From NCBI GenBank assembly GCA_964438605.1, contig CAYTKT010000023.1, positions 1 through 29,274 of the forward strand: a stretch of 29,274 nt of DNA, given 5' to 3'. The notes beneath the pieces are model-generated. The model saw only the letters and a program-made list of their open reading frames with translations. It ran no database searches and had not been told where the DNA came from. The stretch comes from Alangreenwoodia sp964438605 (GTDB taxonomy: Bacteria > Bacillota > Clostridia > Peptostreptococcales > Anaerovoracaceae). A program made the translations under genes and the position numbers. Shown one piece after another: positions 1-8,489 of the stretch. Each line of letters opens with the position of its first letter. The stretch's first letter is position 1.

Positions 1-74
1 CTCCCGCCGGGCCGGGGGCCTGTGGGTTTTGCGGGGGGGGGCGGCGGCGGCCCAGGTGACCCCCCCCCCACGCC
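1..74. other. G/C homopolymer edge sequence, possible contig-end artefact
   Basis: These bases consist almost wholly of G and C runs, including a run of nine G and a run of ten C. They are unlike anything else in the window. No ribosome site or reading frame is supported here. An in-frame stop at 57-59 prevents the first gene from extending to the edge. I read it as low-quality contig-end sequence, but a real GC-rich element cannot be excluded. Confidence 0.5.
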
Positions 75-92
75 GTGAAAAAAGACAGAAGT

Positions 93-338
93 ATGGAAAA
101 AGAGTTTACATATAATCAAATCGTTCATCTTAATTCCCTGTTGCAGGAACTGGGTCTTGCGTACCGCGCTGAGTTTAAGGACGAACGGACTGCAGGGATT
201 CAAGAGCTCGGAATTTGTGCCTGCATCGGAAGAGAGGGAGAGATGCGTCAGGCGGTGAAAGGATTTTTTGAGAAGGAAGGTATTCCTGTGGCATTTTCCG
301 AGAACGGATTTGAAATTTTTTTAATGAATGATAAATGA
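93..338 (+). CDS. small protein of unknown function
   Basis: An 81-residue acidic, soluble-looking protein starting MEKEFTYNQ. I do not recognise the family. There is no signal peptide and no membrane segment; the only cysteines are two in a CACIG stretch near the middle. I chose ATG 93; a GTG at 75 would add six residues. Neither start has a good ribosome site, which may be because the sequence just upstream is unreliable. The frame ends in TGA and is followed by about 160 bases before the SWIM gene, so it could be the first gene of that transcript. Codon use looks like that of the neighbours. The gene call is likely, the function is open. Confidence 0.55.
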   Translation: MEKEFTYNQIVHLNSLLQELGLAYRAEFKDERTAGIQELGICACIGREGEMRQAVKGFFEKEGIPVAFSENGFEIFLMNDK

Positions 339-500
339 TGATAAACAAGAAACAATGAAAAGGGTAAGATAAAGCGCTGAGAACCGGATGGCCGGCAGCC
401 AGGCAGTTAAACTGCCGGTCGGATGAGTCTGTGTACGACGGACTGATTATGTGGAAGCGAAATATCTGACGCCGGTGAATGGCTGGGAGGAAGTGGTGTA
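339..500 (+). other. intergenic stretch with hairpin and possible remnant reading frame
   Basis: A perfect 7-bp stem (CCGGCAG at 392-398 with CTGCCGG at 412-418) has a 13-base loop but no U-run, so it is not a clear terminator. After a stop at 423-425, a short open frame runs to TAA at 499-501, sharing bases with the SWIM start codon as TAATG. That end arrangement is typical of a translationally coupled upstream gene, so this could be the tail of a decayed gene. The support is weak. Confidence 0.25.
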
Positions 501-1499
501 ATGACTCCTGTAAATTGGAGAAATCTGTTTGAACCGCAGATTTTGAAGCGGGGACGCGAATATTTTAAGCGCGGCGAGGTGAGGGATCTGACATTTGACA
601 GGGAAGGAATGTATGCTCTTGTCAGAGGCAGAAAGCTTTACAGGGTATCGGTGCGCATGAGAGGCACCGGAGTGGCTGAAATGAAATGCAACTGTCCTTA
701 CGCAGAGCAGGGAAAGCGATGCAAGCATATGGCTGCCGTTCTTTTTGAGGCAGAAAGACAGGAAATGAACAGTACCGAGCCGCAGCCGGATCCGGCGGAA
801 ATTGTCGGCAGAATTCCTGAGGGTGAATTGCGCCTGTTTTTGGCAAATCTCGCACGACAGAGTGAGGAATTGGCCAGGTATGTGATTTTGAGGTACGGCG
901 ATTTTGTCAGCGATAAAATGATGGTACAGATGAAGGACGGGATTGCCGATGTGATCGGATATTTCTGGAACTTCGGGATTTATATGGACGAGCAGCAGCT
1001 TCGGAGTTATGCCGGAGCGATGATGGCGATTTTGAAAGTGGAAGTCGGATCGATGATTGAACGGGGCAATTATCTGCCGGCGTTTGAGCTTTCGTGCGAG
1101 GTTTTTCTCCAGGTCGGTTCGCATCAGATGTGGAATGCAGAGGAAGTTATCAGACTGGTAGGCGTTCATTGTTATAATTATTGGCGGATAATTGCGAAGA
1201 AGGGTGGAGATCCAGAACGTTTGAATATATTTGAGTGGATGCAGCAGAATAAAGATAATGAGGATTTAATGGAATTTATGAGAGAATATATCCAAAATTT
1301 TCTTGAAACCGAATTCGGCGGCTATGATCTGCATTTGCAGCTGAAATGGCAGCGTGAGAAGAAGGCGCTGGCGGAGAAGAAAGCCTGGGTACGGCGTTTC
1401 CGGCGGCTGGGACTGAAGGGACTGCACCTGCCGAAGGGGTATTATGAATTTCCACCGATACCTGAGACCGGCGTCCGGCGGAAAAAGGAGTTCCATTAA
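501..1499 (+). CDS. SWIM zinc-finger protein
   Basis: A 332-residue protein with a SWIM zinc-binding motif near the N-terminus: Cys63, Cys65, Cys74 and His76 in the order CxC-x8-CxH, preceded by the usual YFKRGEV-type segment (residues 21-27). SWIM domains bind DNA or protein and in bacteria commonly accompany SWI2/SNF2 helicases. Here the rest of the protein is helical and no helicase motifs are present, and no SNF2 gene lies next to it in the window. The start at ATG 501 is supported by GGGAGGAAG about ten bases upstream. A hairpin terminator follows 60 bases after the stop, so the gene appears to be transcribed apart from aconitase. The domain call is secure, the cellular role is not. Confidence 0.8.
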   Translation: MTPVNWRNLFEPQILKRGREYFKRGEVRDLTFDREGMYALVRGRKLYRVSVRMRGTGVAEMKCNCPYAEQGKRCKHMAAVLFEAERQEMNSTEPQPDPAEIVGRIPEGELRLFLANLARQSEELARYVILRYGDFVSDKMMVQMKDGIADVIGYFWNFGIYMDEQQLRSYAGAMMAILKVEVGSMIERGNYLPAFELSCEVFLQVGSHQMWNAEEVIRLVGVHCYNYWRIIAKKGGDPERLNIFEWMQQNKDNEDLMEFMREYIQNFLETEFGGYDLHLQLKWQREKKALAEKKAWVRRFRRLGLKGLHLPKGYYEFPPIPETGVRRKKEFH

Positions 1500-1558
1500 G
1501 ACATATAAACGGCGGCAGGACGGCCTGTCGAACGGTTATTTTTATGCGGTATTACAGC

Positions 1559-1590
1559 AGCGGATGTTTTTTGAGAAACGTCCGCTCTTT
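1559..1590 (+). terminator. intrinsic terminator after SWIM gene
   Basis: An 11-bp stem with one U-G pair (AGCGGATGTTT with AAACGTCCGCT), a six-base loop and a short, imperfect T-rich tail (CTTT, then ACATTTT). It separates the SWIM gene from the aconitase promoter. Confidence 0.6.
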
Positions 1591-1629
1591 ACATTTTCCT
1601 GCGATTTATTTAATTTATCAGTATAAGTA

Positions 1630-1658
1630 TTTACAAACACAGGGAAATGAAATATAAT
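1630..1658 (+). promoter_or_regulatory. sigma-A type promoter of the aconitase operon
   Basis: TTTACA at 1630-1635 and a perfect TATAAT at 1653-1658 are separated by 17 bases. It lies about 85 bases upstream of the aconitase start. The -10 box overlaps a perfect palindrome, listed separately. Confidence 0.7.
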
Positions 1659-1668
1659 TGTATACAAT
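1657..1668. promoter_or_regulatory. candidate GntR/FCD operator palindrome ATTGTATACAAT
   Basis: A perfect 12-bp inverted repeat overlaps the last two bases of the -10 box and runs towards the expected transcription start. Its core TTGTATACAA fits the GT...AC half-site spacing known for FadR/FCD-type GntR regulators. A protein bound here would block RNA polymerase. The GntR gene encoded 3.4 kb downstream in the same cluster is the obvious candidate ligand-responsive repressor. The palindrome is seen directly; the protein-site pairing is inferred. Confidence 0.5.
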
Positions 1669-1741
1669 AAAGCGATATGTATATCAAAAAAACATGTATT
1701 TAACAAAGTTCTGAAACAGCGTTCGGGAGGCGTTTTTGTAA

Positions 1742-3661
1742 ATGGGAAAAACATTAGCTTATAAGATACTCGAAAATCATCTGGTCGATGGTACGCTTTC
1801 TCCGGGTGAGGAAATTACGATCAGGATTGATCAGACTCTGACGCAGGACTCTACGGGTACGATGGTTTATCTTCAGCTGGAAGCCATGGATGTGGAAAAG
1901 ATACAGACAGAGCTGTCTGTTGCTTACATAGATCATAACACACTCCAGACGGGATTTGAAAATGCTGACGACCACGAGTTTATAAAGAGCGTGGCAAAGA
2001 GGCATGGTGTTCTGTTTTCAAAGCCGGGCAACGGCATCTGCCATCAGCTTCATCTGGAAAATTTCGGGATTCCAGGCAAGACGCTGCTCGGTTCCGACAG
2101 TCATACGCCGACAGGTGGTGGAATCGGAATGATCGCTATCGGTGCAGGTGGCCTTGACGTTGCTGTGGCAATGGCGAAGGGTACTTATTCTCTGATTGCG
2201 CCGAAAGTCATTGATGTAAGGCTGACGGGCAGGCTGCGTCCGTGGGTTTCCGCCAAGGACGTCATTTTATATGTACTTCAGCAGCTTTCTGTTAAGGGCG
2301 GCGTCGGAAAGATCGTTGAATATACAGGCGAGGGCGTAAAAACTCTTTCTGTCACTGACCGTGCGACGATTACGAATATGGGCGCGGAACTGGGAGCGAC
2401 GACTTCTGTGTTCCCAAGCGACGAAAATACGAAGGCTTATATGGAATCTCAGGGCAGAGGTGCTGATTTTACACCGCTTGCGGCTGATGAGGACGCGGTC
2501 TATGATGAAGTTTTGGAAGTAAATCTTTCTGAGCTGGAACCGCTGGCAGCCATGCCTCACAGTCCTGATAACGTGGATTCTGTCCGTAATATCGGACCGA
2601 TTAAGGTGGATCAGGTGGCAATCGGAAGCTGTACGAATTCTTCTTATGCGGATCTGATGAAAGTGGCGGCGATCCTGAAGGGGAAAAAAGTTAATGAAAA
2701 TGTCAGTCTCGTTATTTCGCCGGGTTCCAGCAAAATTCTCGCCAAACTGGCTTCAAACGGCGCTCTGGCAGATATGATCAAGGCGGGCGCCAGGATTATC
2801 GAAAACGCCTGTGGACCTTGCATCGGCATGGGCCAGTCGCCAAAGTCAGCCGGCGTTTCGTTGAGAACGTTTAACCGCAATTTTAAGGGCAGAAGCGGCA
2901 CGAATGACGCCGATATTTATCTCGTAAGTCCTGAAACGGCGGCAATTTCTGCGATTGAAGGCGTTCTGACAACGGGCCTTGGCAGTAAACTGGCCGAGAT
3001 TGATCCGGTTGATTTCGATTTTAATGACAATTTTATCGTGTATCCGAAGGATTCCACGAAGGAAAATACTCCGGTTGCCATGGGACCGAATATCAAGCCG
3101 TTTCCGCTGAATGTGGCTCTTGGAGACAGGCTTGAGGCCCAGGTCGTTCTTCATGCGGGCGACAATATTACGACGGATGATATTATGCCTTCTGATTCGC
3201 GGATTTTGCCGTATCGCTCCAATGTGCCGTATCTTTCCAATTATTGTTTTGAAAAGATCGACAGCGAATTTCCGGCAAGATGTAAGGCCGCAGGAAACGG
3301 CGTTATCATCGGCGGTGAAAATTATGGACAGGGTTCGAGCAGGGAACATGCGGCACTCGTTCCGTTGTATCTGGGCATTCGTTTTGTGATCGCCAAGTCG
3401 TTTGCGAGAATTCACAGGTCGAATCTCATCAACAGCGGCATTATTCCACTGGTTTTTGCCGACCCGGCTGATTATGACGCAATTAAGCTGGGGGACAGGC
3501 TCGTTATCGAGAATGCGGCATCTCAGGTGCATAATGATGTGGTTATTGTGAAGGATGCGGCTACGGGCAGAGAATACCGGACGGTTCCGGGACTTTCGGA
3601 ACTGGACAGGAAGATGATACTCCATGGTGGAAAGATTAACATGATTAAGAGTGCGGAATAA
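1742..3661 (+). CDS. aconitate hydratase (Aquifex/clostridial short type)
   Basis: A 639-residue aconitase, interconverting citrate and isocitrate through a 4Fe-4S cluster in the cytosol. Signatures seen: GSDSHTPTGGGIG in the N-terminal domain, the cluster cysteines Cys297 (IGSCTNSS), Cys357 and Cys360 (CGPCIGMG), and the swivel-domain motifs GENYGQGSSREHAAL and KSFARIHRSNLINSG. The length matches the short Aquifex-type monomeric family rather than the ~900-residue AcnA. The start is ATG 1742 with GGGAGG about ten bases upstream. It is first in a cluster with isocitrate dehydrogenase, so together they convert citrate to 2-oxoglutarate for glutamate synthesis. No citrate synthase lies in the window. 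Regulation by the downstream GntR protein through the promoter palindrome is likely. Confidence 0.95.
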   Translation: MGKTLAYKILENHLVDGTLSPGEEITIRIDQTLTQDSTGTMVYLQLEAMDVEKIQTELSVAYIDHNTLQTGFENADDHEFIKSVAKRHGVLFSKPGNGICHQLHLENFGIPGKTLLGSDSHTPTGGGIGMIAIGAGGLDVAVAMAKGTYSLIAPKVIDVRLTGRLRPWVSAKDVILYVLQQLSVKGGVGKIVEYTGEGVKTLSVTDRATITNMGAELGATTSVFPSDENTKAYMESQGRGADFTPLAADEDAVYDEVLEVNLSELEPLAAMPHSPDNVDSVRNIGPIKVDQVAIGSCTNSSYADLMKVAAILKGKKVNENVSLVISPGSSKILAKLASNGALADMIKAGARIIENACGPCIGMGQSPKSAGVSLRTFNRNFKGRSGTNDADIYLVSPETAAISAIEGVLTTGLGSKLAEIDPVDFDFNDNFIVYPKDSTKENTPVAMGPNIKPFPLNVALGDRLEAQVVLHAGDNITTDDIMPSDSRILPYRSNVPYLSNYCFEKIDSEFPARCKAAGNGVIIGGENYGQGSSREHAALVPLYLGIRFVIAKSFARIHRSNLINSGIIPLVFADPADYDAIKLGDRLVIENAASQVHNDVVIVKDAATGREYRTVPGLSELDRKMILHGGKINMIKSAE

Positions 3662-3770
3662 AGCAGGTGGATTGAGGGAAGTTAGAAGATTGACAAAGAC
3701 ATATATTGATAAAAGATAAATTGAAAATTAACGGAGATATATGTGTTGATCGGGATAAAAGAGGAGAAAC

Positions 3771-4904
3771 ATGAGTTATTTAGAGGATTTTGAGAAGCTG
3801 GTTAAAAAGCAGCTTGAAAGAGTGGAACGTCTTAAAAATGAGCCGCCGGCCACGGATTTTTCAAAACTTGACAGAATTGTTATCGGTTTTGTTGACGGCG
3901 ACGGCATCGGGCCTGTAATCATGAAACAGACGAGACGCGTTCTCGACGAGATTCTGAAGGAAGATGTGGCAGAGGGAAAAGTTGAAATGCGCACGATCGA
4001 GGGCCTTACTCTGGAAAACCGGGTGGCAAAGATGAATACGCTGCCTGACGATGTGCTGGATCAGATCAAGCAGTGCCACGTTTTTCTGAAAGGACCTACT
4101 ACGACGCCGAATGAGACGATGAACATGCCGAATCTGGAGAGCGCAAACGTTGCGTTAAGACGCGAGCTCGATCTGTTTGCAAACGTCAGACCGATCAGCA
4201 TTCCGGAAAAGGGGATAGACTGGACGTTTTACAGGGAAAATACTGAGGGCGAGTATATTGTGGGCAGCCAGGGCGTCGATATTACGGATGATATGTGTAT
4301 CGATTTTAAGGTTACGACGACTCAGGGCGTAGAGAGGATTGCGCGAATGGCCTTCGAGTTTGCCAAAGCAAATGGAAAGAACAGGATTGAATGTGTCACA
4401 AAGGCGAATATCGTCAAGAAGACAGACGGCCGTTTCCTCGATGTTGTTCACAAGGTGGCCGAGGAATATCCGGGAATCAGAGTGGAGGACTGGTATATCG
4501 ACATTATGACGGCAAACCTGATTAATGAAGATATGCAGAAGGATTTTCAGGTGTTTGTAATGCCTAATCTTTACGGCGACATTATTACGGATGAAGCTGC
4601 TCAGATTCAGGGTGGCGTCGGAACGGCGGGCAGCGCGAATATCGGAAATCAGTATGCAATGTTTGAAGCGATTCATGGAAGCGCACCGCGCATGGTGGAA
4701 GAAGGAATTCAGGACAAGGCGAATCCGGAAAGTCTGATGAAAGCTGCGGAGCTGATGCTGCGCCATATCGGGTTCGCCAGTGAGGCGGACAGGCTGAGGA
4801 ACGCTATTCTTCAGGCGGCGTCTGATCCGTCGCTCCATATGACGGGAACGAAGGAAGGAAGCTCTGCGGTAGAATTTACAGAGGCCGTTTTGAAGGCGCT
4901 TTAA
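3771..4904 (+). CDS. isocitrate dehydrogenase (isocitrate/isopropylmalate dehydrogenase family)
   Basis: A 377-residue decarboxylating dehydrogenase. Motifs are GDGIGP near the N-terminus, the substrate-binding stretch ESANVALRRELDLFANVRP, the catalytic YRENTEGEY, the metal-binding NLYGDIITDEAAQ and the coenzyme loop HGSAPRM (residues 302-308). The SxNVxLR stretch and position next to aconitase favour isocitrate over isopropylmalate. At the coenzyme loop neither the Asp typical of NAD enzymes nor the Lys-Tyr of E. coli NADP enzyme is present (Arg-Met instead), so cofactor use cannot be read reliably. About 30 extra residues precede the Rossmann-like start. The gene begins 109 bases after aconitase with AGAGGAG upstream. 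A weak TTGACA in the gap might give a second promoter. Confidence 0.9.
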   Translation: MSYLEDFEKLVKKQLERVERLKNEPPATDFSKLDRIVIGFVDGDGIGPVIMKQTRRVLDEILKEDVAEGKVEMRTIEGLTLENRVAKMNTLPDDVLDQIKQCHVFLKGPTTTPNETMNMPNLESANVALRRELDLFANVRPISIPEKGIDWTFYRENTEGEYIVGSQGVDITDDMCIDFKVTTTQGVERIARMAFEFAKANGKNRIECVTKANIVKKTDGRFLDVVHKVAEEYPGIRVEDWYIDIMTANLINEDMQKDFQVFVMPNLYGDIITDEAAQIQGGVGTAGSANIGNQYAMFEAIHGSAPRMVEEGIQDKANPESLMKAAELMLRHIGFASEADRLRNAILQAASDPSLHMTGTKEGSSAVEFTEAVLKAL

Positions 4905-5021
4905 GCGGAGGAGGCGGAGCTTACGGGACTGTGTGTGCGGTTCCGTAGTTCCTGTGAGAATGCAGCAGAGATGCGTTTCAGCCGGCCGGGATTTTTCGTA
5001 TGCAAAAGGAGGCACAGACAG

Positions 5022-5705
5022 ATGTATTATAAGAATGCAAAAGATGATGTGGTTTCGGGACTCCCGCTTGCGATTAATATTTTTATCAAACTTCGCGAGG
5101 AGATCCTGCAGGGATTGCTGGAAAACGGTGAGAAACTGACGGAACAGCGGATATGTACAAAGTATAATGTCAGCCGCACTCCCGTGAGGGAAGCCTTCCG
5201 CCTGCTCGAACAGGAAGGAATGATCGTTATGATTCCGAACCGCGGAGCGTTCGTCACAGGGTTTGACGAGCAGGATGTGGCCGACATGTACGAGATGAGA
5301 AAAGTCTATGAGGTCCTTGCATTTGAGTGGGCCATCGAGCGCATCACGGAAGAAGAACTGGAAGAGATTAGAAATGTATATGAGCTGATGGAGTTCTATA
5401 CGCATAAGAAGGAATTTGAAAAGTCTTCAGAGCAGAATATCCGTTTTCATGAACTGCTGTATGAGGCGTCGCATAACAGGCTGCTGACGCAGATTCTGAC
5501 GAGTTATCAGTATTATACAAAGCAGTTTCAGGTCGGCTCTGAAGTGAAGTATGATCATATGGACCAGGTGCTTGAGGAGCATTATGAAATTCTTCAGTCT
5601 CTCGAAACAAAAGATGTTAAGCGTGGCGTTGCTGTAATCAAGAAGCACATGGAGGGCTCGAAGGAAAGAGCCGGGTACGGCGGATACCGCAGTTATGAGG
5701 TGTGA
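5022..5705 (+). CDS. GntR family regulator with FCD ligand domain
   Basis: A 227-residue transcription factor. The N-terminal winged helix contains the GntR signature (ICTKYNVSRTPVREAFRLLE, then EGMIVMIPNRGAF). The C-terminal helical part is FCD-type, with Asp and His candidates for metal or ligand binding (MYEMRKVYEVLA, later NIRFHELLYEASHN). I chose ATG 5022 because AAAGGAGG sits ten bases upstream and the protein then has the family length; the frame is open further upstream without a ribosome site. FCD members commonly sense organic acids. Its place directly after aconitase and isocitrate dehydrogenase, with a GntR-like palindrome in their promoter, suggests it controls this operon in response to a tricarboxylate. 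The ligand is inferred only. Confidence 0.88.
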   Translation: MYYKNAKDDVVSGLPLAINIFIKLREEILQGLLENGEKLTEQRICTKYNVSRTPVREAFRLLEQEGMIVMIPNRGAFVTGFDEQDVADMYEMRKVYEVLAFEWAIERITEEELEEIRNVYELMEFYTHKKEFEKSSEQNIRFHELLYEASHNRLLTQILTSYQYYTKQFQVGSEVKYDHMDQVLEEHYEILQSLETKDVKRGVAVIKKHMEGSKERAGYGGYRSYEV

Positions 5706-5712
5706 AAGACCG

Positions 5713-6351
5713 ATGGAAAAACTGGACAGGCAGGACGTAGCCAGAGTTCTGGAACTTCTCGCTGAGACGTATCCGGATGCAGGCTGCGCCCTGCATTTTT
5801 CAAGTACATATCAGTTGTTGGTAGCTGTTGCGTTATCAGCTCAGACGACGGATAAAAAAGTGAATCAAGTGACGGAAACGCTGTTTGAGTTCTGCCCGAC
5901 TGCCGCAGAAATGGCCGAATTTGATGAGGAGGAACTGCAGCAGATTTTGAAGCCGATCGGCATGTATAAATCAAAGGCAAAAAATACGATTGCCATGAGC
6001 CGCATACTTCTGGAAAAATACGGCGGCGAAGTGCCGGATGACCAGAAACTGTTAGAGGAGCTGCCGGGCGTCGGCAGAAAGACGGCAAACGTCGTTTTAT
6101 CCGTAGGATTTGGCCATCCGAGGATTGCCGTCGATACTCATGTGTTCCGTGTAGCAAACAGGATCGGCCTTGTGGATGAACCGGATGTTTTAAAGACGGA
6201 AACGGCACTGATGGAGACGATTCCGAAGAAACTCTGGACGGATACGCACCATCGTCTGATCTGGCACGGCAGAATGCTGTGCCAGGCGCGGAGTCCGAAG
6301 TGCAGCGAGTGTCCCGTCGATGAGGTTTGCCTGAAAAAGATGGAAAAATGA
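5713..6351 (+). CDS. nth: endonuclease III
   Basis: A 212-residue DNA glycosylase/AP lyase for oxidised pyrimidines in base-excision repair. It shows the helix-hairpin-helix LPGVGRKTANVV with the catalytic lysine, the catalytic aspartate in VDTHVFRVANR, and a C-terminal 4Fe-4S loop with exact C-x6-C-x2-C-x5-C spacing (CQARSPKCSECPVDEVC). I chose ATG 5713 because it gives the usual family length and has GAGG upstream; an in-frame ATG at 5695 overlaps the GntR stop and is possible. The gene is probably co-transcribed with the regulator. No irregularities were seen. Confidence 0.95.
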   Translation: MEKLDRQDVARVLELLAETYPDAGCALHFSSTYQLLVAVALSAQTTDKKVNQVTETLFEFCPTAAEMAEFDEEELQQILKPIGMYKSKAKNTIAMSRILLEKYGGEVPDDQKLLEELPGVGRKTANVVLSVGFGHPRIAVDTHVFRVANRIGLVDEPDVLKTETALMETIPKKLWTDTHHRLIWHGRMLCQARSPKCSECPVDEVCLKKMEK

Positions 6352-6402
6352 GCGCTGGTACGGCGTAGCATACTAAGATAAAAGAAAGAGGAAAATAGGA
6401 TT

Positions 6403-7662
6403 ATGGGCAATATGTCGTTTTACGGGTGCGACACGGCGAAACTGGCGGAGGAATACGGTACTCCGCTTTACGTCGTATCTGAGGATTATATCAGAGAGCG
6501 CTGCAGCGAAATCCGGCGGGATTTTCTTGATAAATATGAGAATGCAAAAGCGGTCTACGCGAGCAAGGCATTTCAGGCGTTGGAGATCCTGCGGATTATT
6601 GATTCCGAGGGGTTTGGCCTCGATGTCGTGTCAGGGGGTGAGCTGTACGCCGCGCTGAAGGTCGGGTTTGATCCGGAAAAGATTGAATTTCATGGAAATT
6701 CCAAAAGTACCAGAGAATTGAAAGAGGCTGTCAGCGCGAAAATCGGGACTGTCGTCGTCGATAATCTGTCAGAGTTGAAATTACTCGACGAATTGGCAGG
6801 CGAAGCCGGAATCATCCAGTCGGTTCTGCTGCGTGTAACACCGGGCGTCGACAGCCATACTCATCAGTATATCGCAACAGGACAGCTTGATTCGAAATTC
6901 GGCTTTTCCGTCGAAGAAATTGTGGATGACGTCGCGGAAATGACGATGAAATCGCCGAACATTGATTTACGCGGTTTTCATTATCATGTAGGTTCTCAGC
7001 TTCACGAAAATTCATCTCATATTATGGCTACGGACATTATTCTTGATATGTTGTTGCAGCTGCGGGAGAATTTGGATTATGAGGCTAGGGAACTCAATCC
7101 GGGCGGCGGCTTTGGCATTCATTATGCAGGGGATCCGGAGCGGACGGCGGTGTCTTACTTTATGGATCCGGTCATGGAGCGGATTGATAGCTTTTGCGAT
7201 CGATACGGTTACAGTAAACCTATCGTGACGATTGAGCCGGGCCGCTGGATTGTCGGCGAAGGCGGGATTACGATTTATGAAGTAGGTTCCGTCAAAACAA
7301 ATGCCGCAGGCCGCACGTATGTCGGCGTTGACGGCGGGATGGCGGACAATCCGCGAACTGCGCTTTATGAAGCAAGATATGAGGTGGAAGCCGTGGAAAA
7401 GTTTGACAAGCCTTATGACCAGAAGGTTACAGTGGCTGGAAAGTGCTGTGAATCGGGTGATATTCTCGTCTGGGACGCGATGCTGCCGAAGCTTGAGCGC
7501 GGCGACCATATTGCGGTGCTCTGCACCGGAGCATATAATTATTCTATGGCAAGCAATTACAACAGACTGCCCCGGCCTGCCGTCGTCATGATTCGAGGCG
7601 GAAAAGCGCGAATCATCGTTAAAGGTGAGACGTATGAGGATATGATACGGCTGGAATTGTAA
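6403..7662 (+). CDS. lysA: diaminopimelate decarboxylase
   Basis: A 419-residue PLP enzyme of fold type III that makes L-lysine from meso-diaminopimelate in the last step of lysine synthesis. Seen: the PLP lysine Lys55 in YASKAF, the barrel histidine motif FHYHVGSQ, the glycine-rich phosphate loop LNPGGGFGIHY, the substrate-binding EPGRWIVGEGG, and the active-site cysteine in GKCCESGD. The start has AGAGGAAA upstream; a second in-frame ATG lies nine bases on. Only 51 bases separate it from nth, so it may share that transcript. No lysine riboswitch fits in this short gap. Confidence 0.95.
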   Translation: MGNMSFYGCDTAKLAEEYGTPLYVVSEDYIRERCSEIRRDFLDKYENAKAVYASKAFQALEILRIIDSEGFGLDVVSGGELYAALKVGFDPEKIEFHGNSKSTRELKEAVSAKIGTVVVDNLSELKLLDELAGEAGIIQSVLLRVTPGVDSHTHQYIATGQLDSKFGFSVEEIVDDVAEMTMKSPNIDLRGFHYHVGSQLHENSSHIMATDIILDMLLQLRENLDYEARELNPGGGFGIHYAGDPERTAVSYFMDPVMERIDSFCDRYGYSKPIVTIEPGRWIVGEGGITIYEVGSVKTNAAGRTYVGVDGGMADNPRTALYEARYEVEAVEKFDKPYDQKVTVAGKCCESGDILVWDAMLPKLERGDHIAVLCTGAYNYSMASNYNRLPRPAVVMIRGGKARIIVKGETYEDMIRLEL

Positions 7663-8386
7663 TTTTGGGGTAATTTGGGGAAACGGTTATTCTGTGACGA
7701 ATTTAAAGAGCAGATGAACCGGTTTCACTTTGTCTATGCTAATGATTAGATAAGTCAGACGATGTCTGATCGATTTAAGAATCTTTTGGCATCAGCACAG
7801 GAAGGAAGTTTTATTCTAAGCTGGTCGCATTATTCCACGTCGGTTATAAGATAAAATTAGGCATTTAATAGAAAATCCATAGGGACCCTCTTGTGGTAAA
7901 ATGATGTTACAAAATGTCTTACCAGGGAGGAGCCTTATGGGTCAAGTACATTCAGCTACAACTGAGCATAAGATTATATGGATTAAGTACATTCTACTGC
8001 AGCTGAACACAAAATTGTATGTATCAAAACTCTATATGATATGATGAAATTGGTCTTAACCTGCTCAGAATCAAGAATGTTGATCTTGCAGAAAAGCTGA
8101 AGAGAATGAAAAAATTTATCGTGACCATGAGAAAAATGTGTACCTGGCCGTGAAATTGAGGAATAATCGAAGTTTTTCAGTTGGCACAAATATAATTTGC
8201 TGATGCGAATGATGGTGATATAAGGGTCTAAGCGGCGTGAGTGACGGCCTGTATTGCGGTTTCTTTGCAGGAGGAGGCGCGGGTCTTTTTCGCATCCGGA
8301 TAATCAATTAACAGGAGTGTTTTTTGCATATTTTGCATATAGAAGTACGGCCCGGCGTTATCTTTATGGCAAAGACGGATAAGTTC
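7663..8386. other. long gap with decayed coding remnant
   Basis: No intact gene is supported. A small perfect hairpin (TCAGAC-GAT-GTCTGA) sits at 7755-7769. From 7920 there is a convincing ribosome site (GGGAGGAG) and an ATG at 7937 that opens a frame reading MGQVHSATTEHKI. It is then duplicated and broken (see repeat). Further open pieces to about 8195 can only be joined by frameshifts. This looks like the front end of a decayed gene, perhaps from an insertion element; I cannot name the family. 8200-8386 shows nothing clear. Confidence 0.45.
7937..8018 (+). repeat. imperfect 41-bp tandem duplication over a dead gene start
   Basis: Two copies (7937-7977 and 7978-8018) share about three quarters of their bases. 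Both can be read as VHS-x3-EHKI in their own frame. The 41-bp period shifts the frame, and copy 2 has TAA as its third codon. It therefore marks a duplicated, inactivated 5' end of a gene. Confidence 0.6.
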
Positions 8387-8415
8387 TTGAGGCTCATAAC
8401 GGAAAATGGTAAAAT
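8387..8415 (+). promoter_or_regulatory. probable promoter of the rhomboid gene
   Basis: TTGAGG at 8387-8392 and TAAAAT at 8410-8415 with a 17-base spacer, 75 bases before the rhomboid start codon. Confidence 0.5.
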
Positions 8416-8489
8416 AATCGTATTGATAATTGATATATGGAGCAGGTTTGCAGTGTAAAATACAGTATTTTAGGACAGGAGATGGTGTT

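Noticed and set aside
2846..3625. A 259-codon minus-strand frame
   Set aside because: Antisense to the aconitase swivel domain, no motif, no ribosome site.
4155..5405. A 416-codon open frame on the minus strand
   Set aside because: It lies fully opposite the isocitrate dehydrogenase and GntR genes, whose motifs are certain; its product is His/Arg-rich with no recognisable motif, as expected of a shadow frame.
6352..6402. Lysine riboswitch before lysA
   Set aside because: The gap to nth is 51 bases, far too short for the ~170-base element.
7937..8018. CRISPR array
   Set aside because: Only two adjoining imperfect 41-bp units without spacers; they encode a duplicated gene start.
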